DNA from: CAG-273 sp963929915 | GTDB lineage: Bacteria; Bacillota; Clostridia; TANB77; CAG-508 | Assembly (NCBI GenBank): GCA_963929915.1 | Contig: CAWVJY010000001.1 | Span: forward strand, 1-64,000 | Direction: 5' to 3' | DNA: 64,000 nt | In this document: piece after piece, positions 61,313-64,000 of the stretch | Position numbering within the stretch: position 1 is the stretch's first letter | Layout: each line of letters opens with the position of its first letter | Notes under the pieces: generated by a model | Seen by the model: only the letters and a program-made list of their open reading frames with translations | Databases searched by the model: none | What the model was told of the DNA's origin: nothing | Position numbers and translations under genes: made by a program

Positions 61313-64000
61313 TTAATTACTTATATTACTACTTATGCTATTATTTACAGTATTAATCAAAATATTATTACTTAAATAATTGCCTTGTTCATTTGTTAGA
61401 CGATTAAATAATAAGGTGTTCTGCTCATTATTAAAAATACCGTTTTGCTGGATTTCGTTTTGTGCTTGTTGTTCCGCTTCTTGTTCTTGCTTTTCTTGTT
61501 CTGCTAATAGTTCTTCTAACCTAGCAATTAATTCTTGTAATCTAGCCATATCTTTTCCTACCATTTCCCAATTATTGTTTTGGTTAGAGTCCTGCAAGTT
61601 TTTATTTGCTTTAATAATAGCTTCTATTACACCATTAATATCATCTGTATTTTCTATTTCGATATCTACAGCATATTGTGATACTAAGTTATTAAGTGCT
61701 TCTTCTAGTGTATCTCCTATGGTAACTTTGTTGCCAGATGCTACTACTACCTTTTTTAAAACAGGGGTAGAATTTTCTTCGTTAATAAATTCTTGGTAAA
61801 TAGGTTCTACATAAAGCAAGCTATTATTAATTGGAATTACTATCATGTTTTTTGTAATTCTAGTTCCTGTTACATTTAAACTTTCTATTTCAGTTGCAAT
61901 TCTTTCATCCTGTGCTAATTGGGTATCTATTTGCATTGGTCCTAGTATATTACTATCTGTTGGATATTTGTATAATGTTAAACTTGGTTGACCATTTTCA
62001 TATCTGCCTACTAAATAAGCTGTTAAATTTTGTTTTTGATATGGTGTAAATGGTAGTACTAAGCCTAATGTAGCTTCTGTATCATCTACTGTTTTTACCA
62101 TGGTATAATATGGCGAAATTTGTGTTCCTACATTGGTATATACTCTTCCTGTATTTTGTGTAGCAACATCCCAAATGTCATCTCCACGGTAAAGCACATC
62201 AGTTTGAATATTATGGTATCTTTCCATAATTTCTGCTTGAATGCTATATAAAAATTCAGGATAAATAAATTGGCTACTAATATCTTCTGGAATTGTTTCT
62301 TCTCTATCTACAAATAAATCTTTATAGATTTTTTGATATGCCATAATAATTGGATCATTTCTATCTGTAATATAATACTGAATAGTTCCATCATAAGCAT
62401 CTATTAGTACTTTTACAGAATTTCTTATATAGTTAATATCTGTTTTGTCTAATATGTTTTCTCCTTGTAATGTAATTCTTTGAGAATATGGATAATAACT
62501 AGAAGTAGTATAACCGTCTAATACCCATACTAATTTACCTTCTGCAGTTACTACTAAATATGGATTTTCGTCATAGGTAATATATGGCATTAATGTTTTT
62601 GCTCTTTCGATAATATTACGATTAATTAAAATTTTGCTATTACCATCTACATTTCCAGAAAAGGCTAATTTCAAGTCTTGTTCTTTGATTGCTAGAATCA
62701 GCCTATCTATAAAGTTTAGGTTTAGTCCTGCATTTCCTTCATACACATTTTCTGCATTTTCTGCTGTAGTAGAAGTAGTAATTGGATAATCAAATTCTTT
62801 TGTTTGGCTATTGTTGGTTACTACTGTATCATTGGTTTCTAATCCAAAATAAATTCTTGGCTCTGTAATAGATACTATGTTATTTTCACTATCGGTAAAT
62901 CCTTTTTGTAAATGATTTAAATTTCCTTTTTCATCTACAGAAGTTGCAGAAGTAACAATAACACCATAACCATGGGTATATTCATAAGTTTTATTGTTAT
63001 AAGTTCCTATAGAATCTGTTATTTCTCTTGGAGAAACATATACCAAACTTTGCTTTCCATTAATAGTATAATTTGCTATAGATGTAGTACGATAAGTATA
63101 GTATCCTTTACTAGTTTGTAATACATTTAAATCTTTTAAAACTGTTTCTGATGTTGCTATTACAATATTATCCACTACTGTTTGATTTTGATTTAATGTT
63201 TGCTGTGTTATGGTTTCATTTTCTCCTAAATTTACCTCTTGTATATCAATTCCATATGCTTGCTTGGTAGAATCTATATTGGCTTGTATATATTCTTGCT
63301 GTTTATCTAATTCATTTTGACCTATAAAAATAAGTTCAAAACCAAATAAGACAACTACCATTAATACCAAATATACTGGAACAATTGCTAAAGAAGTAAT
63401 AACCTTTTTGGTATTTTCTTTTTTAAAATAATGAACTGCCATTAAAACAGAAATTATAATAATAGCGGATAAAATACGGTAACCCCATAATTTAATAGTC
63501 ACTTCTGAAATACCAGCTCCCCAAAGGGAATATGATGTTCCATCCTGCAATGTTAAGAATTTTTGAATTCCTACATTTTGGGTTTCGATAAATATCATGC
63601 CTGCAAGTAAAAATGCAATTACAATAATATTAGTACATGCCTGTTTTAATAAAATACTTTTCTTTAAAGTATCTCTACTAATACCATCAAAATAGTAATT
63701 AAATGCAATAATGTAATATAGTGCAGAATAAATTGTTAGTCCTACTACTATTGCTAATAAGTATAGTATCATAAATTGCATAAATGGTTGCACAAATATA
63801 AAGAAACTAATATCATAACCTAATACTGGGTCTGTTATGCCAAATCCTGTTGCATTGATACATAGCATTAATTTGTCTATCATCATATTAGTAACACAAA
63901 AGCTAATGACAATAGAGCCAATGAGTGCAATAGATTTATTAAGCATTTTAGGCATTTTTCTTTTTTCTTCTTCAAAAAAAGGTTTTAATTCTTTTTGAAT
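61313..64000 (-). CDS. UPF0182 family membrane protein (5' end outside window)
   Basis: The frame is open to the right edge, so the true start is missing; an in-window ATG at 63955 is internal. The N-terminal part has several hydrophobic segments (for example LIGSIVISFCVTNMM, MQFMILYLLAIVVGLTIYSA, IVIAFLLAGMIFI). The large extracytoplasmic part has family features such as DGTSYSLWGAGISEVTI, YGVIVTSATSVDEKGN, YPYSQRITL, MMVKTVDD-like YYTMVKTVDDTE and LPFTPYQKQNLTAYLVGRY. Near the C-terminus is a coiled stretch (MARLQELIARLEELLAEQEK). UPF0182 proteins are 900-1000 residues and have no known function. It precedes the DUF5665 gene. Confidence 0.85.
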   Translation of the reverse strand: MQKELKPFFEEEKRKMPKMLNKSIALIGSIVISFCVTNMMIDKLMLCINATGFGITDPVLGYDISFFIFVQPFMQFMILYLLAIVVGLTIYSALYYIIAFNYYFDGISRDTLKKSILLKQACTNIIVIAFLLAGMIFIETQNVGIQKFLTLQDGTSYSLWGAGISEVTIKLWGYRILSAIIIISVLMAVHYFKKENTKKVITSLAIVPVYLVLMVVVLFGFELIFIGQNELDKQQEYIQANIDSTKQAYGIDIQEVNLGENETITQQTLNQNQTVVDNIVIATSETVLKDLNVLQTSKGYYTYRTTSIANYTINGKQSLVYVSPREITDSIGTYNNKTYEYTHGYGVIVTSATSVDEKGNLNHLQKGFTDSENNIVSITEPRIYFGLETNDTVVTNNSQTKEFDYPITTSTTAENAENVYEGNAGLNLNFIDRLILAIKEQDLKLAFSGNVDGNSKILINRNIIERAKTLMPYITYDENPYLVVTAEGKLVWVLDGYTTSSYYPYSQRITLQGENILDKTDINYIRNSVKVLIDAYDGTIQYYITDRNDPIIMAYQKIYKDLFVDREETIPEDISSQFIYPEFLYSIQAEIMERYHNIQTDVLYRGDDIWDVATQNTGRVYTNVGTQISPYYTMVKTVDDTEATLGLVLPFTPYQKQNLTAYLVGRYENGQPSLTLYKYPTDSNILGPMQIDTQLAQDERIATEIESLNVTGTRITKNMIVIPINNSLLYVEPIYQEFINEENSTPVLKKVVVASGNKVTIGDTLEEALNNLVSQYAVDIEIENTDDINGVIEAIIKANKNLQDSNQNNNWEMVGKDMARLQELIARLEELLAEQEKQEQEAEQQAQNEIQQNGIFNNEQNTLLFNRLTNEQGNYLSNNILINTVNNSISSNISN

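Overview
The window is a very AT-rich stretch of a spore-forming Bacillota (Clostridia-type) chromosome. The support for this is the low-GC codon use, clear Shine-Dalgarno sites, frequent TTG/GTG starts, PolC-type DNA polymerase III, the sporulation genes yabP, yabQ and sigH, a Spo0A C-terminal-domain protein, a sortase with an LPQTG substrate, and surface proteins that begin with a prepilin-like ITLIALVVT leader, common in uncultured gut Clostridia. Nearly all genes lie on the minus strand, so the window probably sits inside one replichore.

Layout, left to right. 1-1.1 kb: end of a divIC/yabQ/yabP cluster. 1.2-9.4 kb: an ACT-less aspartokinase, prfB (with its programmed +1 frameshift), a CtpE-type P-type ATPase, a metallo-hydrolase and secA. 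9.6-15 kb: a DUF1980-like membrane protein, an AI-2E-type permease, a CBS protein, two hypotheticals and a badly frameshifted murD. 15.2-24 kb: a cytidylate-kinase-like gene, a prepilin-like fibronectin-type surface protein with a Cys-rich tail, a tiny Asn-rich gene, uvrA, and an L,D-transpeptidase followed by a 660-bp gene-free region with a DnaA-box cluster. 24.2-34.4 kb: a DUF1294 protein, polC, then a Spo0A_C protein, ABC transporter, histidine kinase and response regulator module. 34.5-38.9 kb: the classic pyrH-frr-uppS-cdsA-rseP operon. 39-46.5 kb: sortase and LPQTG protein, ychF, a second L,D-transpeptidase, a DUF1653 protein, tRNA-Thr, sigH and rqcH (NFACT). 46.6-52.9 kb: a small orphan gene, one insertion sequence, and a fucO/aldehyde dehydrogenase/FIST cluster. 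53-57.2 kb: a ParE-type toxin-antitoxin pair, small proteins, ligA and pgsA. 57.4-64 kb: two prepilin-like surface proteins sharing an identical 104-bp 5' end, a DUF5665 protein and a UPF0182 membrane protein cut by the window edge.

Three patterns stand out. First, ten genes, including normally essential ones (murD, pyrH) and the near-universal ychF, carry single-base indels, about twenty in all, mostly in homopolymers and seven of them in murD; assembly errors are the simplest reading. Second, several families of palindromic repeats sit at gene edges. A GGGGACGG-core repeat supplies the last codons and the stop of both prfB and sigH, and three other nested inverted-repeat elements look MITE-like or like structured RNA. 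Third, the prepilin-leader surface genes look modular: one conserved secretion leader joined to fibronectin-type/zinc-ribbon-like, BspA-type or FGE/C-type-lectin-type passengers. I found no CRISPR array, prophage or classical defence system.
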